A DNA stretch of 64,000 nucleotides from Rhodopseudomonas boonkerdii (lineage in GTDB: Bacteria > Pseudomonadota > Alphaproteobacteria > Rhizobiales > Xanthobacteraceae): contig NZ_CP036537.1 in the NCBI RefSeq assembly GCF_021184025.1, forward strand, positions 2,046,001-2,110,000, given 5' to 3'. Made by a program: the position numbers and the translations under genes. Under the pieces are notes generated by a model. It saw nothing but the letters and a program-made list of their open reading frames with translations, was not told where the DNA came from and ran no database searches. Below, one piece after another: positions 29,080 through 38,169 of the stretch (within the stretch, counting starts at the first letter, position 1; each line of letters begins with the position of its first letter).

Positions 29080-30015
29080 ATGACAGGCCTCCGCGTGCTG
29101 AAGCGCTTCCTCATCCTTTTTGCCTTTTTCTTTGCCGTCGGCCTCGGCGCCTATTGGTGGCTGACGATTCCGGCCACGGTCGCAGCCAGCACGCTGCCGG
29201 CGCACACGCCCGATGTCGCCAATGGCAAGCTGGTGTTCAACGCCGGCGGCTGTGCGTCATGTCATGCGACGCCCAAGCAGGATGACAAGCTGAGGCTTGG
29301 CGGTGGTCTGCCGCTGACATCGCCGTTCGGCACCTTCTACGCGCCGAACATCTCGCCAGATCCGACTGCCGGCATCGGCCGCTGGAGCGACGCGGATTTC
29401 GTCACGGCGCTGTTGAAGGGGACGTCGCCGAAGGGCGAGCATTACTTCCCGGCTTTCCCCTACACCTCGTATCAGAAGATGACCTCAGGCGATGCGCGCG
29501 ACTTGTTCGCCTATATCAAGACGCTGCCGCAGGTCGCGGGCAAGGCGCCGGATCATGACGTCGGCTTTCCGTTCGACCTTCGCCGCAATCTCGGCGTCTG
29601 GAAGTGGCTGTTCCTCGACGGCAAGCCGTTCGTCGCCGACAGTTCGAAATCGCCGCAATGGAATCGCGGCGCCTATCTCGTGAACGCGCTCGGTCACTGT
29701 GCCGAGTGTCACAGTCCGCGTAATGTTCTCGGCGGCCTCGAGGAGAAACAGCGCTTCGCCGGCGGTCCCAATCCCGAAGGGCAGGGCTGGGTGCCCAACA
29801 TCACCCAGAGAGGCCTCAAGGACTGGAGCGAAAAGGACATCGCCTATTTCCTGAAGACGGGCGAGACGCCGGAGGGCGACACGGCGGGCGGTTCCATGGC
29901 CCCGGTCATCCGCAACACCACGCAGCTCGACGACGACGACCGGGCCGCCATGGCGATCTATCTGAAGTCGCTGCCGGCGGTGGAGGGGCCGCCCAAGCCG
30001 GCCAGGAAGGGGTAG
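29080..30015 (+). CDS. Membrane-anchored diheme cytochrome c
   Basis: 311 residues. An uncleaved or cleavable N-terminal hydrophobic segment (residues ~8-28), then two cytochrome c domains with haem motifs C58-A-S-C-H62 and C207-A-E-C-H211. Conserved surroundings (GGLPLTSPFGTFYAPNISPD, FPYTSYQKM, GHCAECHSPRN) resemble the cytochrome subunits of membrane-bound alcohol, gluconate and aldehyde dehydrogenases, though those usually have three haems. It is exported to the periplasm and likely passes electrons to the respiratory chain. Together with the CoxL-like gene and cytochrome c' it suggests a periplasm-facing oxidation module, but the redox partner is inferred only from proximity. Confidence 0.9.
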   Translation: MTGLRVLKRFLILFAFFFAVGLGAYWWLTIPATVAASTLPAHTPDVANGKLVFNAGGCASCHATPKQDDKLRLGGGLPLTSPFGTFYAPNISPDPTAGIGRWSDADFVTALLKGTSPKGEHYFPAFPYTSYQKMTSGDARDLFAYIKTLPQVAGKAPDHDVGFPFDLRRNLGVWKWLFLDGKPFVADSSKSPQWNRGAYLVNALGHCAECHSPRNVLGGLEEKQRFAGGPNPEGQGWVPNITQRGLKDWSEKDIAYFLKTGETPEGDTAGGSMAPVIRNTTQLDDDDRAAMAIYLKSLPAVEGPPKPARKG

Positions 30016-30040
30016 GGCAGCGTCCACCCGTCCGCTCGGT

Positions 30041-30141
30041 TGTCATCCCCGCGAAAGCGGGGATCCAGTAGACACCGCTCTTTCGTTTTGATCGCCAACG
30101 CCAGCGTGTACTGGACCACCCGCTTTCGCGGGCGGTGACAG
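30041..30141. repeat. Palindromic intergenic repeat, family A copy 2
   Basis: Starts TGTCATCCCCGCGAAAGCGG, followed by GGATCCAGTA, and ends ACTGGACCACCCGC with TTTCGCGGGCGGTGACA, so the two ends are complementary and each half contains its own hairpin. Its left half is identical over at least 29 nt to the copy at 41350. It lies between the diheme cytochrome and the DMT transporter. Confidence 0.85.
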
Positions 30142-30278
30142 GGATCAGCTTCGCCCTCCCACGCATGGACACCCGCCAAGCCATGTCCCCGTGGTGGTTT
30201 TCGTGCGCCGACTCACGTGTTTGTGTGATGCGGCACCTCGCAAACAGCGATTCTTGGAATTTTGATCTCCCGCGCCTC

Positions 30279-31247
30279 ATGAACATCTTCAAAGCCGTGT
30301 CGCTGAAAATTGCCAGCACCATGGCCTTTGCCATTATGGGCGCGCAGGGGCGCTATCTCGGCACTGCCATCCCGCTCGGCGAGATTGTGTTCTGCCGTGG
30401 CCTGTTTGCGCTGATCCCGATCCTGCTGTTTTTCGGCTGGCGCGGGCAGCTCGGCGATGCCGCCCGCACCACGCGGTTCTCCGCCCATCTGGTCCGCGGC
30501 TCGTTCAGCGTCATCGGCACCTTCTGCACATTCGGCGCGCTGGCACGGCTGCCGATTGCCGACGTCACCGCCATCGCCTTCATCGCACCGTTGATCACCG
30601 TGGTCTTCGCGGCGATCTTTCTCAAGGAAAAGGTCTACGTCTATCGCTGGTCGGCGGTGGTGGTCGGTTTCTCCGGCGTCATCCTCATGCTGTCGCCGTA
30701 TTTCCAGAACCACGCCGCGATCACCGGTTCGATGATGGTCGGTCTCGGCCTCGCGTTGCTCAACGCGTTTACCTCTGGCGGCGCCACCATCCAGATCCGG
30801 CGGCTCACCGCGACGGAATCCTCGTCCGCCATCGTGATCATCATGACCTTGATCGTGATGGCCGCGTCGCTGCTGACGGCGCCATTCGGCTGGGTCTGGC
30901 CATCGCATTTCGAGCTGGCGCTGCTGGTCGGCATCGGCGTTTGTGGGGGCCTCGGACAGATGCTGTTCACCGAAAGCTATCGCTATGCGCCGGCGTCCTT
31001 TCTCGCGCCGTTCGACTACACGGCGATGCTGTGGGCCTTCCTGCTCGGCTACTGGATGTTCGGCGAAGTGCCGACAACCTATGTCGTCTTCGGTGCCGTG
31101 ATCGTCGCAGGTGCCGGCATCTTCGTCATCCTGCGCGAGCGCTATCTCGGCCTCAAGCGCCTGCGCGACACGCCGATGTCGCCGATCTCCACCATGGCGG
31201 ATGACGAAGTCGATCCCGACGCGCCGGTGACCTTGCGCGTGAAATGA
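30279..31247 (+). CDS. DMT superfamily (EamA) transporter
   Basis: 322 residues with ten predicted membrane helices in two EamA repeats. Typical family pieces are the first-helix GAQGRYLG, GEIVFCRGLFALIPIL, ALARLPIADVTAIAFIAPLI and FLKEKVYVYRW, and in the second half YAPASFLAPFDYTAMLWAFLLG with FGEVPT. It probably exports or imports a small metabolite across the inner membrane; substrate is unknown. I choose ATG 30279 because upstream in-frame codons fall in the intergenic repeat and are not family-like; a ribosome binding site is not obvious. Confidence 0.85.
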   Translation: MNIFKAVSLKIASTMAFAIMGAQGRYLGTAIPLGEIVFCRGLFALIPILLFFGWRGQLGDAARTTRFSAHLVRGSFSVIGTFCTFGALARLPIADVTAIAFIAPLITVVFAAIFLKEKVYVYRWSAVVVGFSGVILMLSPYFQNHAAITGSMMVGLGLALLNAFTSGGATIQIRRLTATESSSAIVIIMTLIVMAASLLTAPFGWVWPSHFELALLVGIGVCGGLGQMLFTESYRYAPASFLAPFDYTAMLWAFLLGYWMFGEVPTTYVVFGAVIVAGAGIFVILRERYLGLKRLRDTPMSPISTMADDEVDPDAPVTLRVK

Positions 31248-31507
31248 CCAACTGTGATTGCTGCGCTGCACACTTTGTTCAGCTGCGGCATTTTTGAATT
31301 TGGAACATGCACAATGTGGCAGGTCTTGCTCCAGCCATGGGACTGCACTTAAATGCTGGCCGTCGTATCCACGCGACATCCCGTGCATGGCGGGTTCATC
31401 AGGCGGAATGATCGCGCAAGGATGCTTGCCGCGCAGGCCGTTGTCCCACACGAGCCGTCATCACTGGCGTTCAACAAAAGACGCTCCCGAACTCAAAGAG
31501 GTTACCA

Positions 31508-32938
31508 ATGGTCAACCGCATGCAATTCTACATTGACGGCGCCTGGGTCGATCCCGTCGTCAAGAAATCGACGCCTGTCGTCAATCCGGCGACCGAAGAA
31601 GCGATGTATGAAGTTGCCCTCGGCTCCAAGGCCGATGTGGACAAGGCCGTTGCCGCCGCCAAGCGGGCCTTCGAGACTTTCTCGCAGACCACCCGTGAGG
31701 AGCGCGTCGCGCTGCTCGAGAAGATCATCGAGGCCTACAAGGCCCGCATGAAGGATATCGGCGCAGCCGTGTCCGACGAGATGGGCGCCCCGCTGCCGAT
31801 GGCCGAGCGCCTTCAGGCCGGTGCCGGTCTCGGCCACCTGACCGCGACGCTCGACGTCCTCAAGACCTATCCGTTCGACGAGAAGCACAACCAGGCCGTC
31901 ATCACCAAGGAGCCGATCGGCGTCGTCGGTATGATCACGCCGTGGAATTGGCCGCTCAACCAGATCGCCTGCAAGGTTGCGCCCGCCATCGCAGCCGGCT
32001 GCACCATGATTCTGAAGCCGTCGGAATTCACCCCGACCTCGGCTCTCATCTTTGCTGAAGTCCTGCACGAGGCCGGCGTGCCGAAGGGCGTGTTCAACCT
32101 CGTGAATGGCCTCGGTCCTGAGGTTGGTGTCGCCATGAGCGAGCATCCGGATATCGACATGGTGTCGTTCACTGGCTCGACCCGCGCCGGCATCGACGTC
32201 GCCAAGCGCGCCGCCAACACCGTCAAGCGCGTCAGCCAGGAACTCGGGGGCAAGTCGCCGAACGTGATTCTGGAAGGCGCGGACTATGTGAAGGCGGTCA
32301 CCGGCGGCGTCGCGCACATGTTCAACAACTCCGGACAGTCGTGTAACGCGCCGTCGCGCATGATCGTGCCGCAAGGCGCGATGAAGGAAATCGCGGCCAT
32401 CGCGAAGGCCCAGGCCGACAAGACCAAGGCCGGCGATCCGCGTGCCGACGGCACCGTGATCGGCCCGGTGGTCAATCGCGGCCAGTGGGACAAGATCCAG
32501 GGTCTGATCCAGAAGGGCATCGACGAAGGCGCGACGCTGGTTGCCGGCGGCCCCGGCCTGCCGGAAGGCGTCAACAAGGGCTTCTATGTCCGCCCGACGA
32601 TCTTCGCCGATGTCACCGAGAACATGACCATTGCCCGCGAGGAAATCTTCGGGCCGGTGCTCGTGATCATGGGCGCCAAGGACGAAGCCGACGCGCTCCG
32701 CATTGCCAATGACACACCGTATGGCCTCGCTGGCTATGTCTCGGCCGACACCATCGAGTCCGCCCGCAAGTTCGGTCGCCGCATCCGCGCCGGCAATGTC
32801 AATCTGCAGGGCGCACCGAACGACCGCACCGCGCCGTTCGGCGGTTACAAGCAGTCCGGCAACGGCCGTGAATGGGGCAAGGCCGGCCTCGAGGATTTCC
32901 TCGAGATCAAGGCCATCGCAGGCTACGACGCGGCGTAA
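31508..32938 (+). CDS. NAD(P)-dependent aldehyde dehydrogenase family protein
   Basis: 476 residues, full-length ALDH. Seen: PWNWPLNQIACKVAPA, KPSEFTPTSA with the NAD-binding Lys, FTGSTRAG, the general base Glu in QELGGKSPN, the catalytic Cys in NNSGQSCNAPSR, EEIFGPVL and the C-terminal PFGGYKQSGNGRE. It oxidises an aldehyde to the acid. AGAGG six nucleotides upstream supports the ATG at 31508. It is followed by a strong intrinsic terminator, so it is a single-gene unit. Given the neighbouring sugar-acid genes it could oxidise a semialdehyde end product such as 2-oxoglutarate semialdehyde, but this is inference. Confidence 0.92.
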   Translation: MVNRMQFYIDGAWVDPVVKKSTPVVNPATEEAMYEVALGSKADVDKAVAAAKRAFETFSQTTREERVALLEKIIEAYKARMKDIGAAVSDEMGAPLPMAERLQAGAGLGHLTATLDVLKTYPFDEKHNQAVITKEPIGVVGMITPWNWPLNQIACKVAPAIAAGCTMILKPSEFTPTSALIFAEVLHEAGVPKGVFNLVNGLGPEVGVAMSEHPDIDMVSFTGSTRAGIDVAKRAANTVKRVSQELGGKSPNVILEGADYVKAVTGGVAHMFNNSGQSCNAPSRMIVPQGAMKEIAAIAKAQADKTKAGDPRADGTVIGPVVNRGQWDKIQGLIQKGIDEGATLVAGGPGLPEGVNKGFYVRPTIFADVTENMTIAREEIFGPVLVIMGAKDEADALRIANDTPYGLAGYVSADTIESARKFGRRIRAGNVNLQGAPNDRTAPFGGYKQSGNGREWGKAGLEDFLEIKAIAGYDAA

Positions 32939-32971
32939 GACCGCGTCTCGAAGCGTCATGCTTCGTGACTG

Positions 32972-33002
32972 AAAACGCCGGAGCGAAAGCTCCGGCGTTT
33001 TT
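32972..33002 (+). terminator. Intrinsic terminator after the aldehyde dehydrogenase
   Basis: Stem AAAACGCCGGAGC, loop GAAA, stem GCTCCGGCGTTTT running into further T residues. A perfect 13-bp stem, stable tetraloop and T-tract, 34 nt after the stop codon. Confidence 0.92.
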
Positions 33003-33013
33003 GTTTGCTGCAG

Positions 33014-33105
33014 CCGTAGGGCGGATCAGCCGAAGGCGTAATCCGCCGCGGAGTTTCAGCGATGACCTCGGCCGGCGGATTACGCTGCGCTCATCCGCCC
33101 TACGA
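33014..33105. repeat. Palindromic intergenic repeat, family B copy 2
   Basis: Outer arms CGTAGGGCGGAT (33015-33026) and ATCCGCCCTACG (33093-33104) are perfectly complementary, and inner arms GCGTAATCCGCCG / CGGCGGATTACGC are also perfect over 13 bp, giving a nested cruciform. It lies between the ALDH terminator and the convergent SMP-30 gene. Confidence 0.85.
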
Positions 33106-33112
33106 TGTGGAA

Positions 33113-34087
33113 CTAGCCGCCCGGCGCCCCCTGCGTGTTCACATACACCGCATAGATCGACTGGCTCGCCGCCATGAACAGCCGGTTACGTTTCCTTCCG
33201 CCGAAACACACATTCGCGCAGCGCTCCGGCAGCGCGATCCGCCCGATCGGCGTGCCGTCCGGCGCGAACACCATCACGCCGTCGAGTTCAGGCGTTCCCA
33301 TGCCCCAACCGCACCACAGATTGCCGTCGACATCGCAGCGCATGCCGTCCGGCGTGCCTGGGCCGGCATCGATAGCGATGCGCTTGTTTCTAAGCGTTTT
33401 GCCATCGGGCGCGACATCGTAAGCGAGGATTTTGCGTGTCGGCACGCCGCGCGACTCCACGATGTAGAGGATCGTCTCGTCCGGCGAAAAGCACAATCCG
33501 TTCGGGGCAAGGATGTCGTCGGCGACGATGCTCGGCTGCAGCGTTTCGCCGTCAATGCGATAGACGTTCATGCCGATCTCGGACGGTGCCTTGTTGCCTT
33601 CGTAATCGCTCAGGATGCCAAAGGCGGGATCCGTGAACCAGATCGAGCCGTCCGATTTCACCACCACATCATTCGGCGAATTCAGGCGCTTGCCCTCGAA
33701 GTTGTCCATCAGCACGGTGATGCTGCCGTCATATTCGGTGCGGATCAGGCGGCGGCCATGCTCGCAGGTGATCAGCCGGCCCTGCTGGTCGCGCGTGTTG
33801 CCGTTGGCGTAGTTCGACGGCCTGCGGAAATCGCTGACCGCACCGGTCTCTTCGTCCCAGCGAATGATGCGGTTGTTGGGAATGTCGGAGCAGAGCAGAT
33901 AGCGGCCATCGCCGAACCAGACCGGACCTTCCGCCCAGCGCAGGCCGGTGGCGATACGTTCGACGGCGCCGAGCTTGATCCAGTATTTCTCGAAGCGGGG
34001 ATCGAGGGCGGTGATGGCGGGGTCTGGATAGGAGGTTGCCGGCTGCCAGCCGCGCGATGACGTATCGGACATTGGCGTCTCGTTCAC
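33113..34087 (-). CDS. SMP-30/gluconolactonase/LRE family protein
   Basis: 324 residues, a six-bladed propeller lactonase. Seen: the metal Glu in WAEGPVWFGDG, the Asn in RLNSPNDVVV and WFTDPAFGI, PNGLCFSPDE, and Asp in GTPDGMRCDVDGNLW. It hydrolyses sugar lactones to aldonic or aldaric acids. I prefer GTG at 34087, which has GAGG eight nucleotides upstream; ATG at 34072 is the alternative. It is divergent from a uronate-dehydrogenase-like gene, whose product would be a sugar lactone, so the two plausibly act in sequence. No signal peptide is seen. Confidence 0.9.
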   Translation of the reverse strand: MNETPMSDTSSRGWQPATSYPDPAITALDPRFEKYWIKLGAVERIATGLRWAEGPVWFGDGRYLLCSDIPNNRIIRWDEETGAVSDFRRPSNYANGNTRDQQGRLITCEHGRRLIRTEYDGSITVLMDNFEGKRLNSPNDVVVKSDGSIWFTDPAFGILSDYEGNKAPSEIGMNVYRIDGETLQPSIVADDILAPNGLCFSPDETILYIVESRGVPTRKILAYDVAPDGKTLRNKRIAIDAGPGTPDGMRCDVDGNLWCGWGMGTPELDGVMVFAPDGTPIGRIALPERCANVCFGGRKRNRLFMAASQSIYAVYVNTQGAPGG

Positions 34088-34219
34088 TGTCGTTTCCTCG
34101 GATGCGTTTGCTAGCATCGGCAGGGATGGGCGGCAAGCAATGCCGGTCGCGCTGCCTTGCTGAGACGCCGACGCTGCGTCATACTTGTCTGACAACTGAC
34201 AACATCATGAGGGACGGGA

Positions 34220-35050
34220 ATGCCAAGGATCTTGATGACGGGCGCATCGGGTGGCATCGGCACGCGTTTGCGCGAACTCCTGCCGCCGATCTATCCGGAT
34301 CTCGTCCTCAGCGATCTCGCAACGCCGCCGAGCCTGAAGTCGGACGAGATGTTCAAACAGGCCGACCTCGCCGATCTCGCTGCCGTTGAGGCCATTTGCG
34401 AGGGTGTCGATGGCATCCTGCATTTCGGCGGTTTCTCGGTGGAGGGGCCGTGGGACACCATCCTGCAGGCCAATATTGTCGGCTGCTACAATCTGTTCGA
34501 AGCGGCACGAAGGAAGGGCGTCAGGCGCATCGTGTTCGCGTCGTCGAACCATGCCGTCGGTTTCTATCCGCGCTACAGCAAGATCCCGCCGGACGTCACA
34601 GCGCGGCCGGACAGTCGCTATGGCGTCAGCAAGGTATTTGGCGAGGCGCTCGGCGCGCTCTATGCCGACAAGCACGGCCTCTCGGTGACATGCCTGCGCA
34701 TCGGTAATTTCGGCGACGTTCCGCTCGACAAACGCCGCCTCTCGATCTGGCTGAAGCCGGAGGATCTGGTTCAGCTCTGCCGTATCGGGCTCGAGCATCC
34801 CGGTATCCATTTCGAGGTGTTGTACGGCGCCTCCTATAACGAGCGCGCCTGGTGGGACAACACGCGCGCTTATGAGCTCGGCTATCGCCCGACCGGACGC
34901 GGCGAGGATCATCGCGCGCACGCGATGGCGGAGCAGGCCAAGCTGAAGCCCGATCCGGTCGGCGATTTCTATCAGGGCGGTGCCTTTTGCAGCGCCGAGT
35001 TTTCGGGAGATTTCAGCAAGATCTGGGCGCCGAGATCGTCGGATGAGTAG
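34220..35050 (+). CDS. NAD-dependent uronate dehydrogenase-like SDR
   Basis: 276 residues, extended SDR. Seen: MTGASGGIGTRLRELL, LHFGGFSVEGPWD, the strongly diagnostic SSNHAVGFYPR, catalytic Y-x-x-x-K in SRYGVSKVFGEALGALYADK, and LRIGNFGDVP. These match uronate dehydrogenases, which oxidise galacturonate or glucuronate to the aldaro-lactone. A lactonase is divergent and an IlvD/Edd-type dehydratase follows, so a uronate-to-oxoacid route is likely. Sugar specificity is not determined. Confidence 0.85.
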   Translation: MPRILMTGASGGIGTRLRELLPPIYPDLVLSDLATPPSLKSDEMFKQADLADLAAVEAICEGVDGILHFGGFSVEGPWDTILQANIVGCYNLFEAARRKGVRRIVFASSNHAVGFYPRYSKIPPDVTARPDSRYGVSKVFGEALGALYADKHGLSVTCLRIGNFGDVPLDKRRLSIWLKPEDLVQLCRIGLEHPGIHFEVLYGASYNERAWWDNTRAYELGYRPTGRGEDHRAHAMAEQAKLKPDPVGDFYQGGAFCSAEFSGDFSKIWAPRSSDE

Positions 35051-35064
35051 AGCGGAAGCATGAT

Positions 35065-35155
35065 GGCGCCGGAGCGAAACCCATCGGCCGAGCTTGCCAC
35101 ATCGGACGAAATGATGGGTTTCGTTGCACTCCACCCATCCTATAGCTCCGTGCCC
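35065..35155. repeat. Intergenic inverted repeat, family E
   Basis: Arms CGAAACCCATC (35075-35085) and GATGGGTTTCG (35113-35123) are perfectly complementary around a 27-nt loop, followed by CACCCATCC. It fills the gap between the uronate dehydrogenase and dehydratase genes. Only one copy is seen in this window; I believe similar GATGGGTTTCG elements are common in related genomes, which was not checked. Confidence 0.6.
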
Positions 35156-35219
35156 CGCATTGACATCCTTCCCCATCGCTCCATAAGAACCATTCAAAAC
35201 AAGCATTGGGAACGCGAGA

Positions 35220-36926
35220 ATGGCCGACGGATTGCGCAAGGGGCTCACGAGTTACGGCGATGCCGGCTTTTCGCTGTTTCTGCGAAAAGCCTTCATCAAG
35301 GCGATGGGCTATTCCGACGATGCGCTCGATCGTCCCATCGTCGGCATCACCAACACCCATAGCGATTACAATCCCTGCCACGGCAACGCCCCGCAGATCA
35401 TCGAGGCGGTGAAGCGCGGCGTCATGCTGGCCGGCGCGCTGCCGATGGTGTTCCCCACCATCTCCATCGGCGAAAGCTTTGCGCATCCGACATCCATGTA
35501 TCTGCGCAACCTGATGGCGATGGATACGGAGGAGATGATCCGCGCCCAGCCGATGGACGCCGTGGTGGTGATCGGCGGTTGCGACAAGACGTTGCCGGCA
35601 CAGATCATGGCGGCGCTGTCCGTCGATCTGCCGACGGTGGTGATCCCGGTCGGCCCCATGGTGGTCGGCCATCACAAGGGCGAAGTGCTCGGCGCCTGCA
35701 CGGATTGCAGGCGCATGTGGGGCAAGTTCCGCGCGGGGGAGATCGATCAGCAAGAGATCGACGACGTGAATGCGCGCCTCGCGCCATCCGTCGGCACCTG
35801 CATGGTGATGGGCACGGCCTCCACCATGGCCTGCATCACCGAAGCCATGGGTCTGTCCCTCCCCATGAGCGCGACCATTCCGGCGCCGCATGCGGAGCGC
35901 TTCCGTTCTGCGGAGGCCAGCGGCAAGGTTGCGGCCGAGCTTGCGAGGAACAAAGGTCCGAAGCCGAGCGAATTCCTGACGCCGGGCTCGTTCCGTAACG
36001 CGCAGGTGGTGCTGCAGGCGATCGGCGGCTCCACGAACGGCCTGATCCACCTCACCGCGATGGCGAACCGTACGCCGAACCGCATCGACCTCGGCGCCTT
36101 CGACGATCTCGGACGTGACGTGCCTGTGCTGGTCGATCTCAAGCCCTCGGGCGATCACTACATGGAGCACTTCCATCACGCCGGCGGTGTGCCCAAACTG
36201 ATGGAGCAGCTTGGCGATCTCATCGATCTCGATGCGAAGTCCGTCACCGGCCAGACGCTGCGAGAGATCGTGGCTAAGGCCGAGGACGTGCCGGGGCAGG
36301 ACGTGATCCGCTCCAAGGACAATCCCATCAAGCGCGAAGGTGGCCTCGCCATCCTGCATGGCAATCTCGCGCCGCGCAGCGCCGTCATCAAGCACGCGGC
36401 GGCCTCTCCCAAACTGCTTCAGCACACCGGCCGCGCCGTCGTGTTCGAATCCGTCGAGGACATGACCAACCGGATCGATGATCCCGATTTCGATGTGAAT
36501 GCCGATGACGTGCTGGTTCTGCGCAATGCCGGCCCCAAGGGTGCGCCCGGCATGCCCGAGGCCGGCTATCTGCCGATCCCGAAAAAGCTCGCGCGGGGCG
36601 GGGTGAAGGATATGGTGCGCATCTCCGACGCGCGCATGAGCGGCACGGCTTTCGGCACCATCGTGCTGCATATCACGCCGGAAAGCGCCGTGGGTGGTCC
36701 GCTGGCGCTGGTGCAGAATGGCGACATGATCCGGCTCGATGTCGCCAACCGGTCAATCGATCTCCTGGTGGATGAGGCGGAGCTCGCGAAGCGGCAGGCG
36801 GCGCTGCCGAAGCCGGAAACGCCGGACTGGGCGAAACGCGGCTACGCACATCTGTTCCACGCGACGATCCTGCAGGCCGATGAAGGCTGCGATTTCGACT
36901 TCATGACGGGTGAGGGGAAGCAGTAA
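35220..36926 (+). CDS. IlvD/Edd family sugar-acid dehydratase
   Basis: 568 residues, the size of IlvD and pentonate dehydratases. Cluster-ligand Cys residues are seen in NTHSDYNPCHGN, VIGGCDKTLPAQIMA and GACTDCRRMWGK. Further family motifs are GTCMVMGTASTMACITEAMG and, at the end, ISDARMSGTAFG with HITPESAVGGPLALV. It dehydrates a 2,3-dihydroxy acid to a 2-oxo acid with an Fe-S cluster and Mg. Surrounding genes (uronate dehydrogenase, lactonase, PfkB kinase) favour an aldonate or aldarate over valine/isoleucine synthesis. GGAA seven nucleotides upstream supports ATG 35220. Confidence 0.9.
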   Translation: MADGLRKGLTSYGDAGFSLFLRKAFIKAMGYSDDALDRPIVGITNTHSDYNPCHGNAPQIIEAVKRGVMLAGALPMVFPTISIGESFAHPTSMYLRNLMAMDTEEMIRAQPMDAVVVIGGCDKTLPAQIMAALSVDLPTVVIPVGPMVVGHHKGEVLGACTDCRRMWGKFRAGEIDQQEIDDVNARLAPSVGTCMVMGTASTMACITEAMGLSLPMSATIPAPHAERFRSAEASGKVAAELARNKGPKPSEFLTPGSFRNAQVVLQAIGGSTNGLIHLTAMANRTPNRIDLGAFDDLGRDVPVLVDLKPSGDHYMEHFHHAGGVPKLMEQLGDLIDLDAKSVTGQTLREIVAKAEDVPGQDVIRSKDNPIKREGGLAILHGNLAPRSAVIKHAAASPKLLQHTGRAVVFESVEDMTNRIDDPDFDVNADDVLVLRNAGPKGAPGMPEAGYLPIPKKLARGGVKDMVRISDARMSGTAFGTIVLHITPESAVGGPLALVQNGDMIRLDVANRSIDLLVDEAELAKRQAALPKPETPDWAKRGYAHLFHATILQADEGCDFDFMTGEGKQ

Positions 36927-36928
36927 CT

Positions 36929-37023
36929 CTCACTGTCATCACCCGGTTGACCGGGTGACCCAGTAAAAACTGTAGCTCATGAGGTTACTGGATCGCCCGG
37001 TCAAGCCGGGCGACGACAGTGAG
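36929..37023. repeat. Palindromic intergenic repeat, family A copy 3
   Basis: Outer arms CTCACTGTC and GACAGTGAG are complementary; inside are ACCCGGTTGACCGGGT and CGCCCGGTCAAGCCGGGCG hairpins joined by CCAGTAA ... TTACTGG. It lies between the convergent dehydratase and PfkB genes and could act as a bidirectional terminator. Confidence 0.85.
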
Positions 37024-37035
37024 TGTGTGAGGCGA

Positions 37036-37926
37036 TCACGCCTTCTCGAACTCCGTCCTCACATCAGCAATATCTGCCAGCGTCGGCAATCCCGCTTCAT
37101 TCCCCAGTTTCTGGATCTTGTGCGTCGAGGCCGCCCGGGCGAACTGGAAATGCTCCGACCAGCTCGCGCCGGGATTGGCGAGATATGAATACACGTAAGC
37201 CCCGTGAAACACGTCGCCAGCGCCGTTGGTGTCAATCACACGCTCGCGCGGGATCGGATAGGCGGGTTGCGTATGCACAGTGCCTGCTTCGTCATACCAG
37301 AGCAGTCCCTTCTCGCCGAGCGTGACGCCGCCGACGCGGCAGCCGCGGCCCTTGAGATAGTCCAGCATCTTTTCCGGCGTCAGGTCCATCTGCTCGCACA
37401 GGCGTTCGGCGACGATGGCGACGTCGATATATTCCAAGAGCTCATGCGTATTGGTGCGCAGACCGCCGCCATCCAGCGAGGTGAGGATGCCGGCCTCGCG
37501 GCACAGTTTCGCATAATGGATCGCCGCGTCCGGCTGGTGCCCGTCCACATGCAGCGCGCGGCAGGCGCCCAAATTCAACAGCGGGAACGGATGGATGTGC
37601 TCGTCGTCGCGGCAGCGCACGATGGCGCGCTTGCCGTCCTTCGGCATAATGAAGGACAGCGACGATGACGCCACCTTGCGCGGATGAATCTCGATATTGT
37701 ACTTCGCGCTCATGTCCATGAACATGCGCCCGAGCCAGTCATTGGCCACGGTGGCGATCAGGTCGGGCACGATGCCGAGCTTGGCGCAGCAGAACGCCGC
37801 GGTGACGGCATTGCCGCCGAACGACACGGCGTAGTCGGAGGCGACATGCTTCTCGTCGCCGGTGGGCATGTGGTCGGTGATGAAGGTGACGTCGATATAG
37901 GTCTGTCCGATAAAGAGCGCTTTCAT
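37036..37926 (-). CDS. PfkB family sugar kinase
   Basis: 296 residues, ribokinase fold. N-terminal MKALFIGQTYIDVTFI, GGNAVTAAFCCAKLG (sugar-binding G-G-N), and the C-terminal signature DTNGAGDVFHGAYVY with the catalytic Asp. It phosphorylates a sugar or 2-keto-3-deoxy acid with ATP. Convergent with the sugar-acid dehydratase, whose 2-keto-3-deoxy product would be a natural substrate (KDG-kinase-like role), which is inference. ATG 37926 was chosen since upstream residues (HRHHPDATDG) are not family-like. Confidence 0.87.
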   Translation of the reverse strand: MKALFIGQTYIDVTFITDHMPTGDEKHVASDYAVSFGGNAVTAAFCCAKLGIVPDLIATVANDWLGRMFMDMSAKYNIEIHPRKVASSSLSFIMPKDGKRAIVRCRDDEHIHPFPLLNLGACRALHVDGHQPDAAIHYAKLCREAGILTSLDGGGLRTNTHELLEYIDVAIVAERLCEQMDLTPEKMLDYLKGRGCRVGGVTLGEKGLLWYDEAGTVHTQPAYPIPRERVIDTNGAGDVFHGAYVYSYLANPGASWSEHFQFARAASTHKIQKLGNEAGLPTLADIADVRTEFEKA

Positions 37927-38169
37927 GGATCCGTCCGTCGCGTCAGGGTGATGGCGGTGCGGCCCCCGGGCATCGGCCACATCGGTAGCTTAACAGCCGT
38001 GGCGCTTCCCGCCATGGAAATTGTGCGATGCCGCACGAGTGCCGCCCATCCTGTCTGTGCCGCGGTCGTGGCCGCACTGGGGCAAATCGCGCCAAGTGTC
38101 TGCGGCGTCTTGACCGGCCGACCGTAAAAGCTGGCATAGTGGCGCAGCAAGAAACGGGAGGAGATAACC

